Source: Pantoea sp. RIT-PI-b (GTDB taxonomy: Bacteria; Pseudomonadota; Gammaproteobacteria; Enterobacterales; Enterobacteriaceae). From it: a DNA stretch of 64,000 bases. The DNA lies in the NCBI RefSeq assembly GCF_001187905.1, contig NZ_LGIS01000033.1, positions 186,001-250,000 of the forward strand. Reading direction: 5' to 3'. The notes below the pieces were generated by a model, which saw only the letters and a program-made list of their open reading frames with translations, had not been told where the DNA came from and did no database searches. Position 1 is the stretch's first letter. Each line of letters starts with the position of its first letter. Positions 41,710 to 50,917 of this stretch are shown piece after piece. A program made the translations under genes and the position numbers.

Positions 41710-42091
41710 GTCGCAATCCTCAGAGCAAAATCCGCACTACCTCGCCATTACCAGTCGACTCGTTGCCGAGGGGCACGGTGTGGGCAGCAGCATTAAGCCA
41801 CCCAATATGACATACGGGCGGTCTTAATTCTCCGCATTCATACATTCGAATCAATCACCACTTGCCCTGCCGGAATAGACGGCGATTGGCGAAAACGGCG
41901 TCTGGTTGATGAAGCCTTCCAGCCAGTTACAATCAGCAAAGATCAGTGCGTTAACGGAGTGGCTGGTAGCGTGGTTTGCTGTTCCACGTTGGTAGCCGGT
42001 GTAAATGAGGTCTTGAAGCGACCGGTAAATGTGACCAAAATAGCCAATGGTCACAAATCGTCACTCTTCGCTCAATGAGCAGGTTTAAAAA
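41710..42091. other. 380-bp gap upstream of the TetR gene
   Basis: No intact gene is supported. A 67-codon minus-strand frame (41851-42054) reads protein-like (SLQDLIYTGYQRGTANHATS, NALIFADCNWLEGF), but its start lies inside the operator at 42031-42054 and I cannot name it; it may be the tail of a lost gene. The right end carries the operator. Confidence 0.4.
42031..42054. promoter_or_regulatory. Operator of the TetR/RND locus, copy 1
   Basis: GTGACCA and TGGTCAC are perfect inverted half-sites separated by 10 bp. The same half-sites with the same spacing recur at 42709-42734. It lies 37 bp upstream of the tetR start, suggesting autoregulation. Confidence 0.75.
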
Positions 42092-42706
42092 ATGACAGAG
42101 CAAAAAAATCCCGCCGCCACGCGGGGTCCTTCCGATCACACCATTCGCGACCAGATTGTCGCTGCCGCAATGGAATACTTTAGCCACTACGGTTTTGAAA
42201 AAACCACCGTGTCCGATCTCGCACGATCCATCGGATTCTCTAAAGCCTATATCTATAAATTCTTCGGCTCTAAACAGGAAATTGGCGAAGTCATCTGTGT
42301 CAATTGCCTCACAGAGATTACCGCACGCCTAAACGGCGCACTGGATAGTTCGCCGTCAGCTACGGAAAAAATAAGGCAACTGTTTAAAACACTTGCGGTG
42401 GCAGGCAGTGAGCTGTTCTTCCGCGAGCGTCGACTGTATGACATCGCCGCAGCGTCCTCGCGCGAGCACTGGGCCGCTGCCGTCCAATATGAAGCTTCGC
42501 TGCGCGCAACCGTATTGGCCATCCTGCGTGAAGGACGCGCTGCGGGAGAGTTTGAGCGTAAAACGGCGCTGGATGAAACGGCTGCCGCGGTTTATCTGGT
42601 GCTCAAACCGCTGGCCGATCCTCTTCAGCTCCAGACATCCCTTGATACTGCCGAGGAAGATGCAATCCAATTGGCGGCATTAGTGCTAAGAAGTTTGGCA
42701 CCGTAA
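42092..42706 (+). CDS. TetR/AcrR-family repressor of the adjacent RND pump
   Basis: A 204-residue TetR-type regulator. The DNA-binding domain is at residues 18-65 (IVAAAMEYFSHYGFEKTTVSDLARSIGFSKAYIYKFF), followed by a helical ligand domain. It is encoded just upstream and on the same strand as the efflux pump genes. Matching GTGACCA-N10-TGGTCAC sites occur both before its own gene and before the pump genes, supporting repression of both. Confidence 0.9.
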   Translation: MTEQKNPAATRGPSDHTIRDQIVAAAMEYFSHYGFEKTTVSDLARSIGFSKAYIYKFFGSKQEIGEVICVNCLTEITARLNGALDSSPSATEKIRQLFKTLAVAGSELFFRERRLYDIAAASSREHWAAAVQYEASLRATVLAILREGRAAGEFERKTALDETAAAVYLVLKPLADPLQLQTSLDTAEEDAIQLAALVLRSLAP

Positions 42707-42707
42707 T

Positions 42708-42735
42708 TAGTGACCATTGACATAATTGGTCACTA
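42708..42735. promoter_or_regulatory. Operator of the TetR/RND locus, copy 2
   Basis: TAGTGACCA and TGGTCACTA form 9-bp inverted half-sites separated by 10 bp, with the same core and spacing as copy 1. The site ends 43 bp before the adaptor gene start, so a separate pump promoter probably lies here. Confidence 0.78.
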
Positions 42736-42778
42736 GTCAGAGAATGGGTGCTCACACTTTCCTTGAGTAAGGTAACCC

Positions 42779-43867
42779 ATGCTCCGGCATCTCCTGTTTT
42801 TCTCAGTCGCCTGCCTTGTGACCGGCTGCGGCGAACCGGCATCGTCCGCTGACGATCCGCGTACTCAACCGCCTCTGATCAGGACGGCAGCGGTGCAGCC
42901 TGCCGCAGAAAACGCGCGGGTTTTTACCGGCACGGTTGCGGCGCGCGTCCAGAGCGATCTTGGATTTCGCGTATCGGGCAAAGTCCTCGAACGTCTGGTT
43001 GATAAGGGCCAAAGCGTCAGGCGCGGTCAGCTCCTGATGAAACTCGACCCGGCCGATCTGGCTTTGCAGGTACGCGCAGCGGAAGGAGTGGTAAACGCCG
43101 CGCAGGCACGGGCACGACAGGCCGGCGATGATGAGAATCGCTATCGCGGACTGGTCGGCACCGGTGCGGTTTCTGCCTCCTCTTACAGTCAGATCCGCGC
43201 TGCAGCAGAGGCAGCGCGCGCCGATCTGAGCGCTGCGCAGGCGCAGGCACGCGTGGCGCTCAACGCCTCGCAATATGCCGTACTGAGCGCTGACGCAGAT
43301 GGCGTGGTAGTCGATACCTTGGCCGATCCCGGTCAGGTGGTCAGCGCCGGTCAAACCGTGGTGCGCCTTGCGCGAGCCGGGCAGCGTGAGGCGATGGTCA
43401 GTCTGCCTGAGACACTGCGGCCGCAGGTCGGATCGACAGCGACGGCCGTGGTCTATGGCAGCCAGATCGTGTACGAGGCCAGGTTGCGCGAGCTGTCGGA
43501 CGCGGCTGATGCTGCAACCCGTACCTATGAAGCACGCTACGTGCTGAGCGGTGCCGCTGCCAGTGCGCCGCTGGGTTCAACGGTCACGTTACGTATTCCT
43601 GAATCTGCCGGTGCCGGAGAGTCCTGGTCGATTCCGCTCGGTGCCTTATGGGATGCCGGGAGCGGTCCAGGCGTCTGGGTGGTGACAGGTAAACCCGCAA
43701 AAGTGACCTGGCGCGCAGTCACGCTACTCGGTATCAGCGATGACAGCGCACGCGTGTCGGGTCCGCTTCATGGCGGGGAGCAGGTGGCAGCGCTAGGCGC
43801 GCATCTGCTTCATGAGGGTGAAGCGGTCCGCAGCGGAGCGCCAGAGCCAGAAGGCGTCACGCCATGA
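42779..43867 (+). CDS. RND efflux periplasmic adaptor lipoprotein
   Basis: A 362-residue membrane-fusion protein with a lipoprotein signal peptide; the lipobox is LVTGC, giving an acylated Cys at residue 17. It has the usual adaptor order: the barrel-sandwich half-motif (VFTGTVAARVQSDLGFRVSGKV and the matching VVVDTLADPGQVVSAGQTVV), an alpha-helical hairpin between them, then the beta-barrel (REAMVSLPETLRPQVGSTA). It links the inner-membrane pump to an outer-membrane factor, which is not encoded here. It overlaps the permease gene by 4 nt (ATGA). Confidence 0.92.
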   Translation: MLRHLLFFSVACLVTGCGEPASSADDPRTQPPLIRTAAVQPAAENARVFTGTVAARVQSDLGFRVSGKVLERLVDKGQSVRRGQLLMKLDPADLALQVRAAEGVVNAAQARARQAGDDENRYRGLVGTGAVSASSYSQIRAAAEAARADLSAAQAQARVALNASQYAVLSADADGVVVDTLADPGQVVSAGQTVVRLARAGQREAMVSLPETLRPQVGSTATAVVYGSQIVYEARLRELSDAADAATRTYEARYVLSGAAASAPLGSTVTLRIPESAGAGESWSIPLGALWDAGSGPGVWVVTGKPAKVTWRAVTLLGISDDSARVSGPLHGGEQVAALGAHLLHEGEAVRSGAPEPEGVTP

Positions 43868-46800
43868 GCCAGCATCGCTTTAATTTGTCGGCCTTAGCGG
43901 TGCGTGAACGGTCAGTCACGTTATTCCTCATCCTCCTCGTTACGGTAGCAGGTGTGATCGCTTTTCTCGGACTGGGGCGAGCTGAAGATCCGCCGTTCAC
44001 CGTCAAGCAGCTCACGGTGATCACCGCCTGGCCGGGTGCCACCGCGCAGGAGATGCAGGATCAGGTTGCCGAACCGCTGGAGAAACGCCTGCAGGAGCTG
44101 AAGTGGTACGATCGCAGCGAGACGTACACCCGCCCCGGCATGGCTTACACCATGGTCTCGCTGCAGGACAGCACGCCGCCCGCGGAGGTGCAGGAGCAGT
44201 TTTACCAGGCGCGGAAAAAGCTCAGCGATGAGGCGCGCAACCTGCCGCCTGGTGTAATCGGGCCGATGGTTAACGATGAATTCTCGGACGTAGTTTTTGC
44301 CCTCTATGCCCTGAAAGCCAAAGGTGAACCGCAGCGCTTTTTGACTCGCGATGCCGAAAAACTCCGCCAGCAGTTGCTGCACGTGCCGGGCGTAAAAAAA
44401 GTGACCATCACCGGGGAGCAGGCCGAGCGCATTTATGTCTCCTTCTCCAGCGATCGCCTCGCCACGCTGGGCATAGCGCCAGAGCAGATTTTCAACGCGC
44501 TGAACGGGCAGAATGCCCTGTCGCCCGCCGGTTCTGTTCAGACGCGCGGCCCCGAGGTGTTTATTCGCCTTGATGGCGCGCTGGATACGCTGGAAAAAAT
44601 TCGTAATACGCCGGTCGTTGCGGCTAACCATACGCTGCGGCTTGCGGATGTCGCGAAGATCGAGCGCGGTTATGTTGACCCGCCAGATTTCCTTATCCGT
44701 AATGATGGCGAGCCGGCGTTGATGTTGAGCGTCGTAATGAGGGAAGGGTGGAACGGCCTTGAGCTGGGTAAGGCACTGGAAAAAGAGGTTGGTAACATCA
44801 ATGACGGCATGCCGCTGGGCATGACGCTCAGCCGGGTTTCCGATCAGGCGGTAAACATCAGTTCGGCTGTCGATGAGTTCATGATTAAGTTTTTCGTAGC
44901 TTTGCTGGTGGTGATGGTGGTGTGCTTTATCAGCATGGGCTGGCGCGTGGGTATTGTGGTCGCTGCCGCAGTGCCGCTGACGCTTGCCGTGGTGTTCGTG
45001 GTCATGGCCGCTACCGGGAAAAACTTTGACCGCATCACGCTGGGTTCACTTATTCTCGCGCTGGGCTTACTGGTTGATGACGCCATCATCGCGATAGAGA
45101 TGATGGTGGTAAAAATGGAAGAGGGCTACGACCGCGTTAAGGCGTCGGCCTATGCCTGGAGCCATACGGCGGCACCCATGCTGGCAGGTACGCTGGTCAC
45201 GGCGATTGGCTTCATGCCCAACGGCTTCGCGCAGTCAACGGCGGGGGAATATACCAGCAACATGTTCTGGATCGTGGGGATTGCCCTGATTGCCTCATGG
45301 GTGGTGGCGGTGGTATTTACCCCTTATCTCGGCGTAAAAATGTTGCCTGATATCAAGCCGGTAGCCGGTGGCCACGCGGCAATCTACAACACCCGCCACT
45401 ACAATCGCTTCAGACGCTTACTGGCAACGGTCATCACGCATAAGTGGTGGGTGGCTGGCGCGGTGGTGGGCTGTTTTGCCGTCGCTATCCTCAGCATGGG
45501 AGTGGTGAAAAAGCAGTTTTTCCCCACCTCCGATCGTCCTGAGGTGCTGGTTGAAGTGCAGATGCCCTACGGCACCGCTATTCAGCAGACCAGCCTGACC
45601 ACCGCGCGGATTGAGCAGTGGCTGCGCAAGCAACCTGAAACCAGTACGGTAACCGCGTATATCGGGCAAGGTGCGCCGCGCTTCTACCTGGCGATGGCCC
45701 CGGAGCTACCGGATCCCTCTTTTGCGAAAATAGTGGTGCTGACCAATGGGGAGCAGGAACGCGAAGCGCTGAAGCTGCGGCTGCGTAAAGCGGCGGCAGA
45801 TGGGCTGGCGCCGGAGGCGCAGGTGCGCGTGACCCAGCTGGTTTTCGGCCCTTACTCGCCTTATCCGGTGGCTTACCGGGTGATGGGCCCGGATCCTGAC
45901 AAGCTGCGTGAGCTGGCGGCGCAGGTAAAAGCGTTGATGCAGGCCAGCCCAATGATGCGCACCGTCAACACCGATTGGGGCTCACGCGTGCCGGTGATGC
46001 ACTTCAGGTTGGATCAGGATCGGTTGCAGTCGATGGGGCTGACGCCTGCCACGGCAGCTCGGCAGCTGCAATTCCTGCTGAGCGGTGCGCCTATCACGGC
46101 AATCCGCGAGGATATCCGCTCTGTGGAAGTGACGGGGCGCGCAGCAGGAGACGTGCGCCTCGATCCTGCACGCATCGATGCACTGACGCTCGCTGGCGCC
46201 GATGGTCAGCGCATTCCCCTCTCGCAGCTTGGTGAAACCGAGATACGCATGGAAGAGCCGCTGCTGCGCCGGCGTGACAGAACGCCGACGATCACGGTGC
46301 GTGGAGATATCGCCGACGGACTGCAGCCCCCGGATGTGTCATCGGCACTCCTTCAGGAGCTTCAGCCACTAATGGCATCGCTGCCGCCGGGATATCGCAT
46401 CGAGCAGGCTGGCTCGATTGAGGAATCGGCTAAGGCGACAAAAGCGATGCTTCCACTGTTCCCGATTATGATCGCCCTAACGCTGCTGATCATCATTCTG
46501 CAGGTCCGTTCAATTTCGGCAATGATTATGGTGTTTTTGACGGCGCCGCTAGGGCTGATCGGCGTGGTTCCGATGCTGCTGCTGTTCCAGCAGCCATTCG
46601 GCATTAATGCGCTGGTCGGACTGATCGCACTGTCAGGTATTCTGATGCGCAATACGCTGATTTTGATAGGTCAAATCCATCAGAATGAGCGGGAAGGTTT
46701 CGATCCGTTTAATGCGATTGTCGAGGCGACAGTGCAGCGTGCCAGGCCGGTATTATTGACCGCACTGGCGGCCATTCTGGCGTTTATTCCGCTAACGCAT

Positions 46801-46956
46801 TCGGTTTTCTGGGGCACGTTGGCATACACGCTGATCGGCGGTACGTTTGGCGGCACTATCATGACGTTGGTGTTTTTACCGGCGATGTACGCCATCTGGT
46901 TCCGTATCAGGATACCCGCTGCGCCGTCATCTGCAGTTTCTTCGGTTGCCCAATGA
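43864..46956 (+). CDS. RND-family multidrug efflux permease (HAE-1 type)
   Basis: A 1030-residue inner-membrane RND transporter with 12 transmembrane segments and two large periplasmic loops. The proton-relay Asp pair is in GLLVDDAIIAIEMM (transmembrane segment 4), and the repeated halves are visible (FLTAPLGLIGVVPMLLLFQQP in the second). It resembles pumps of the AcrB superfamily in length but has a divergent N-terminus (RERSVTLFLILLVTVAGVI). It should expel drugs or other toxic compounds by proton exchange, together with the adjacent adaptor and an outer-membrane channel from elsewhere. Repressed by the upstream TetR protein, by inference. Confidence 0.93.
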   Translation: MSQHRFNLSALAVRERSVTLFLILLVTVAGVIAFLGLGRAEDPPFTVKQLTVITAWPGATAQEMQDQVAEPLEKRLQELKWYDRSETYTRPGMAYTMVSLQDSTPPAEVQEQFYQARKKLSDEARNLPPGVIGPMVNDEFSDVVFALYALKAKGEPQRFLTRDAEKLRQQLLHVPGVKKVTITGEQAERIYVSFSSDRLATLGIAPEQIFNALNGQNALSPAGSVQTRGPEVFIRLDGALDTLEKIRNTPVVAANHTLRLADVAKIERGYVDPPDFLIRNDGEPALMLSVVMREGWNGLELGKALEKEVGNINDGMPLGMTLSRVSDQAVNISSAVDEFMIKFFVALLVVMVVCFISMGWRVGIVVAAAVPLTLAVVFVVMAATGKNFDRITLGSLILALGLLVDDAIIAIEMMVVKMEEGYDRVKASAYAWSHTAAPMLAGTLVTAIGFMPNGFAQSTAGEYTSNMFWIVGIALIASWVVAVVFTPYLGVKMLPDIKPVAGGHAAIYNTRHYNRFRRLLATVITHKWWVAGAVVGCFAVAILSMGVVKKQFFPTSDRPEVLVEVQMPYGTAIQQTSLTTARIEQWLRKQPETSTVTAYIGQGAPRFYLAMAPELPDPSFAKIVVLTNGEQEREALKLRLRKAAADGLAPEAQVRVTQLVFGPYSPYPVAYRVMGPDPDKLRELAAQVKALMQASPMMRTVNTDWGSRVPVMHFRLDQDRLQSMGLTPATAARQLQFLLSGAPITAIREDIRSVEVTGRAAGDVRLDPARIDALTLAGADGQRIPLSQLGETEIRMEEPLLRRRDRTPTITVRGDIADGLQPPDVSSALLQELQPLMASLPPGYRIEQAGSIEESAKATKAMLPLFPIMIALTLLIIILQVRSISAMIMVFLTAPLGLIGVVPMLLLFQQPFGINALVGLIALSGILMRNTLILIGQIHQNEREGFDPFNAIVEATVQRARPVLLTALAAILAFIPLTHSVFWGTLAYTLIGGTFGGTIMTLVFLPAMYAIWFRIRIPAAPSSAVSSVAQ

Positions 46957-47083
46957 AAATCTGATAATCAGCTTAAAATAGCGGTTCCGGACACCTGGCG
47001 GGTCTGGTGTACGGTTCGGCTATTTTCGCAGTGAGTTTGACAGCCATTGCCAACCTGGGAAAAGCAGCCCACAGCGGGCGCGT

Positions 47084-47836
47084 TCACTCCTGCACCCGCT
47101 CAAAGGTCGCAATCACCCGGTCGATATGCTTCTTCATCGCGGCTCGGGCTGCCTTCGCATCACGTTTTTCAAGCGCCGAGAGAATGTCCATATGTTCGGT
47201 TTCCGAAACCAGCGGCATATCGCTGGGCGTATAGTGCGCCTGCAACATGCGGAACATGCTGCCATAGCGATGGCCGAGCAGGTGGCCAATGATAAAACCA
47301 TACGCCGGATTGCCGCTCGCCTGGGCGATGCGAATATGGAATAAACGGTCGCCGGGATGGGTGCGCGATTGCGCGCGATTATCTTCGCAGTTTTGCAGAT
47401 AGGCCGCGCGGATCAGCGCCAATTCCTGATCGCTGGCATGCACAGCGGCCAGCGCAGCGGCCTCCGGCTCAATCAGGCGTCGCGCTTGCAGCAGCGAGAA
47501 CGGCGGCAGCTCGGTGGAGAAATCCAGATTGATCCCCAGCTCATCGTCCGGCTCAATCCACTGGTTGCGCCCGGCCTGCATCATCACCGGCTCCTGCGTA
47601 CTCGACCGCGCTTTCACAATCACGCCATTGCCGACTTTGACATCCACCAACCCAATCACTTCCAGCGCAATCAGCGCTTCACGTACCGAAGCGCGACTCA
47701 CCTGCAGCTGCTCGGCCAACTCGCGTTCCGCTGGCAGGCGACTGCCGGGAGGAAATTCGTTGTTGTCGATAAGCTTGATTAACTGGTCGGCTATCTGTCT
47801 GTAAAGCCTGGGGTTTTCCATCTTTTTTATCGGCAT
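47084..47836 (-). CDS. GntR/FadR-family (FCD domain) regulator of the fucose operon
   Basis: A 250-residue regulator. The winged helix is at residues 10-75 (LYRQIADQLIKLI, then SRLPAERELAEQLQVSRASVREALIALEVIGLVDV), and the all-helical FCD ligand domain follows (LLQARRLIEPEAAALAA, FHIRIAQASGNP with a metal-ligand His, and SETEHMDILSALEKRD). It is divergent from the fucose operon. A perfect palindrome at 47990 is its likely operator. The inducer may be L-fucose or a pathway intermediate. Confidence 0.88.
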   Translation of the reverse strand: MPIKKMENPRLYRQIADQLIKLIDNNEFPPGSRLPAERELAEQLQVSRASVREALIALEVIGLVDVKVGNGVIVKARSSTQEPVMMQAGRNQWIEPDDELGINLDFSTELPPFSLLQARRLIEPEAAALAAVHASDQELALIRAAYLQNCEDNRAQSRTHPGDRLFHIRIAQASGNPAYGFIIGHLLGHRYGSMFRMLQAHYTPSDMPLVSETEHMDILSALEKRDAKAARAAMKKHIDRVIATFERVQE

Positions 47837-47989
47837 CGCACTGCTACCTGTCTAAATAAATTAAGTGATCGGATGCACAAATAATCATCAGTACACTTGT
47901 CAATGTTACGCAATTGTCAATAAAACGTAATGCGTCAGCAAAAAAGTTGCCAGCGTTATTTGCCCTTTCACAAGGGTAAAACTCACTTT

Positions 47990-48006
47990 TAATGGCCTGA
48001 CCATTA
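47990..48006. promoter_or_regulatory. Putative FCD-regulator operator before the fucose operon
   Basis: TAATGG-CCTGA-CCATTA is a perfect inverted repeat with 6-bp arms and a 5-bp centre, the arrangement expected for FadR-type regulators. It ends 24 bp before the first gene of the operon, where binding would block transcription or elongation. Confidence 0.7.
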
Positions 48007-48030
48007 GATCTTTGGACCAGAGGAAATGCA

Positions 48031-48771
48031 ATGAATTTATCCGGAAAACGCGTGTTAATCACCGCCGCCGGGCAAGGCATCGGCTTGGCCAGCGCGCGTT
48101 ACTTTGCGCAACAGGGCGCAGAGGTTATTGCCAGCGATATCAACCTTGCCGCGCTACACAATCTGCAAGGTATCCGCGCTTATCAGCTGGATGTCACCGA
48201 TCGTCAGGCAATTAGCGCGGCGGCGCAGGAGCTCGGCACGCTCGATGTGCTGTTTAACTGTGCCGGCGTGGTCCACAGCGGCAGCCTGCTGGCGTGCAGC
48301 GAAAAGGAGTGGCAGTTCGCGCTCGACCTCAACGTCACGGCGATGTTTCACATGATTCAGGCATTTCTGCCGGGGATGCTGCAACAGCAGCAGGGCTCGA
48401 TCATTAACATGTCATCGGTGGCATCCAGCGTGAAAGGCGTGGTCAATCGCTTTGCCTACAGTGCGACCAAAGCGGCGGTGATTGGCCTGACGCGCTCAGT
48501 GGCGGCGGATTACATCGGTGAAGGCATCCGCTGCAACGCCATCTGCCCCGGCACGGTTGATTCGCCTTCGCTACGCCAGCGCATCGCCGCGCAGGCCGAG
48601 GCGGAAGGCCGCACGGAGGCGGAAGTGTATGACGCCTTTGTCGCGCGTCAGCCCATTGGCCGTATCGGTACCACAGAGGAGATCGCTTATCTGGCGGCCT
48701 ATCTGGCTTCCGATGCCAGCGCTTATATCACCGGCACCGCACAGATTATTGATGGCGGCTGGAGCAACTAA
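48031..48771 (+). CDS. SDR dehydrogenase, probably 2-keto-3-deoxy-L-fuconate dehydrogenase
   Basis: A 246-residue short-chain dehydrogenase: cofactor motif ITAAGQGIGLASARYF, NCAGVV, triad Ser in MSSVASS, Tyr/Lys in FAYSATKAAV, and the C-terminal YITGTAQIIDGGWSN. The close match is to dehydrogenases oxidising 2-keto-3-deoxy-L-fuconate to the 2,4-diketo acid with NAD (the DHRS6-like group). Its place between regulator and an FAH-family hydrolase fits the fifth step of non-phosphorylating fucose catabolism. AGAGGAAA precedes the ATG. Confidence 0.87.
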   Translation: MNLSGKRVLITAAGQGIGLASARYFAQQGAEVIASDINLAALHNLQGIRAYQLDVTDRQAISAAAQELGTLDVLFNCAGVVHSGSLLACSEKEWQFALDLNVTAMFHMIQAFLPGMLQQQQGSIINMSSVASSVKGVVNRFAYSATKAAVIGLTRSVAADYIGEGIRCNAICPGTVDSPSLRQRIAAQAEAEGRTEAEVYDAFVARQPIGRIGTTEEIAYLAAYLASDASAYITGTAQIIDGGWSN

Positions 48772-48784
48772 CAGGAGTGCAGTC

Positions 48785-49633
48785 ATGAAATTATTACGAG
48801 TGGGCGAGCCGGGAAAAGAGCGTCCGGCAATGCTGGATCAACAGGGTGAACTGCGTGATTTGTCGCACTTTATCGATGACATCGCCGGCGATGCGCTGCT
48901 GCCTGCAGAACTGGAAAGGCTGCGTCAGCTGCCGCTCAGTGAACTGCCCAAAATCAGCGGCCAACCGCGCATTGGTGCCTGCGTTGGGCATATCGGCAAA
49001 TTTATCTGTATCGGCCTGAACTATGCCGATCACGCCGCCGAAACCGGTGCCGACATCCCGCAAGAGCCGGTGGTGTTTAGCAAATGGACCAGCGCCGTGG
49101 TGGGGCCAAACGATGCGGTGCGCATTCCTCGCGGTTCGGTGAAAACCGACTGGGAAGTAGAGCTGGGCGTGGTGATTGGCAAAGGCGGCAGCTACATCGC
49201 AGAAGCGGATGCGCTGTCACATGTGGCGGGTTACTGCGTGGTCAACGACGTCTCGGAACGTGAATATCAAATTGAGCGCGGCGGCACCTGGGACAAAGGC
49301 AAAGGCTGCGACACCTTTGGTCCGATTGGTCCGTGGCTGGTGACCGCCGATGAAATCGCCGATCCGCAGCAGCTCGATCTGTGGCTGGAAGTGGACGGCA
49401 AGCGCTATCAGAACGGCAACACCCGCACCATGATCTTCACGGTCGCGCACATCATCAGCTATCTCAGTCGGTTTATGAGCTTGCAGCCGGGCGACATCAT
49501 CTCAACCGGCACACCGCCGGGCGTCGGCATGGGGCAAAAACCGCCGGTCTATCTGCGAGCAGGGCAAGTCATCAGGTTAGGTATCGCCGGGTTGGGCGAG
49601 CAGCGTCAAATCACCGAGGGCAGCGAACAATGA
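48785..49633 (+). CDS. FAH-family hydrolase, probably 2,4-diketo-3-deoxy-L-fuconate hydrolase
   Basis: A 282-residue fumarylacetoacetate hydrolase-family enzyme. The metal site is visible as DWEVELGVVIGK with its Glu pair and DVSEREYQIERGGTWDKGKG with downstream DTFGPIGPW; the active-site loop has GLNYADHAAE. Within the operon it would split 2,4-diketo-3-deoxy-L-fuconate to pyruvate and L-lactate. The longer upstream frame is an artefact: ATG at 48785 follows AGGAG. Its stop overlaps the next start (ATGA), so the genes are coupled. Confidence 0.87.
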   Translation: MKLLRVGEPGKERPAMLDQQGELRDLSHFIDDIAGDALLPAELERLRQLPLSELPKISGQPRIGACVGHIGKFICIGLNYADHAAETGADIPQEPVVFSKWTSAVVGPNDAVRIPRGSVKTDWEVELGVVIGKGGSYIAEADALSHVAGYCVVNDVSEREYQIERGGTWDKGKGCDTFGPIGPWLVTADEIADPQQLDLWLEVDGKRYQNGNTRTMIFTVAHIISYLSRFMSLQPGDIISTGTPPGVGMGQKPPVYLRAGQVIRLGIAGLGEQRQITEGSEQ

Positions 49634-50916
49634 CCAGACTTACCGCACTGCGGGTGGAAGATATCCGTTTTCCCACCTCCGAACAGCTCGACGGTTCGGA
49701 TGCGATGAATCCGGATCCTGATTACTCGGCTGCTTACGTCATCATCGAGACGGATAACGCGGCGATGAGTGGTCACGGACTGACCTTTACCATTGGGCGC
49801 GGCAATGAGATTTGCTGCGCGGCGATACGCGCCCTGGAACACCTGATTGTCGGCCGTCAGCTGGAGTCGATCACCGCCGATATGGGGCAGTTCTGGCGCG
49901 ACATCACCAGCGACAGCCAGCTGCGCTGGATCGGCCCGGATAAAGGCGCGATTCACCTGGCGACTGGCGCGGTGGTCAACGCAGTATGGGATCTGTGGGC
50001 GAAATCGGAAGAGAAGCCGCTGTGGCGGCTGGTGGCCGATATGTCGCCGCAGGAGCTGGTGCGCTGCATCGATTTCCGCTACCTCACTGACTGCATCACG
50101 CCGGACGAAGCGCTGGCACTGTTGACGGCGCAGCAGGCTGGCAAAGCGCAGCGCATCCGTGAGCTGGAGCAGCACGGTTATCCCTGCTACACCACCTCGG
50201 CGGGCTGGCTCGGTTACGACGACGATAAACTGCGTCGCCTGTGCCAGCAGGCGGTGGATGCCGGGTTCTCACACATCAAGCTGAAAGTCGGACGTGACCT
50301 CGCAGATGATATTCGCCGCGTGCGCATTGCGCGTGAAGTGCTGGGACCGGATCGCCAGTTAATGATCGATGCCAACCAGGTGTGGGAAGTGAATGACGCG
50401 ATTGATTGGGTACAGCAGCTGGCCTTCGCGCGACCGTGGTTTATTGAGGAACCCACCAGCCCGGATGATATTGAAGGGCATCGCAAAATTCGTCAGGGCG
50501 TCGCGCCGGTGAAGGTGGCAACCGGTGAAATGTGCCAGAACCGCATCATCTTCAAGCAGCTGATTATGCGCGAAGCGATTGACGTGGTGCAGATCGACGC
50601 TTGTCGCCTCGGCGGCGTAAATGAAGTGCTGGCGGTGATGCTAATGGCAGCGAAATACCAGTTGCCGGTGTGTCCGCATGCCGGCGGCGTTGGATTGTGC
50701 GAATACGTCCAGCACCTGTCGATGATCGACTTCGTTTGCATTGCCGGTAGCCATGAAGGCCGGGTCATTGAGTATGTCGATCATCTGCATGAACACTTTT
50801 TACATCCGTGCGAAGTGCGCGGCGCCGCCTATATGCCGCCCACCGCGCCCGGCTTCTCGATCGAGATGTATCCCGCTTCGCGCGAGCAATACCGTTATCG
50901 CGCGCAGGGAGGCTGA
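49630..50916 (+). CDS. L-fuconate dehydratase
   Basis: A 428-residue enolase-superfamily enzyme of the L-fuconate dehydratase type. It opens with VEDIRFPTSEQLDGSDAMNP, the family signature, and has the catalytic K-x-K in HIKLKVGRD (about residue 218), metal ligands Asp in LMIDANQVW, Glu in WFIEEPTSPDD and Glu in VATGEMC, and the general base His in CPHAGGVGLCEYV. It makes 2-keto-3-deoxy-L-fuconate. It is coupled by overlap to the hydrolase gene upstream and lies 1 nt before the lactonase gene. Confidence 0.95.
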   Translation: MTRLTALRVEDIRFPTSEQLDGSDAMNPDPDYSAAYVIIETDNAAMSGHGLTFTIGRGNEICCAAIRALEHLIVGRQLESITADMGQFWRDITSDSQLRWIGPDKGAIHLATGAVVNAVWDLWAKSEEKPLWRLVADMSPQELVRCIDFRYLTDCITPDEALALLTAQQAGKAQRIRELEQHGYPCYTTSAGWLGYDDDKLRRLCQQAVDAGFSHIKLKVGRDLADDIRRVRIAREVLGPDRQLMIDANQVWEVNDAIDWVQQLAFARPWFIEEPTSPDDIEGHRKIRQGVAPVKVATGEMCQNRIIFKQLIMREAIDVVQIDACRLGGVNEVLAVMLMAAKYQLPVCPHAGGVGLCEYVQHLSMIDFVCIAGSHEGRVIEYVDHLHEHFLHPCEVRGAAYMPPTAPGFSIEMYPASREQYRYRAQGG

Positions 50917-50917
50917 G

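Noticed and set aside
41851..42054. 67-codon minus-strand frame with protein-like sequence
   Set aside because: Its start lies inside the TetR operator and it could not be assigned; possibly the tail of a lost gene, so mentioned only in the gap entry.
43921..44631. 236-codon minus-strand frame inside the RND permease gene
   Set aside because: Antisense shadow of a strongly supported 1030-residue transporter; composition is Arg/His-rich as in shadow frames.
49606..50175. 189-codon minus-strand frame over the fuconate dehydratase gene
   Set aside because: Shadow of a well-supported enzyme in an intact operon.
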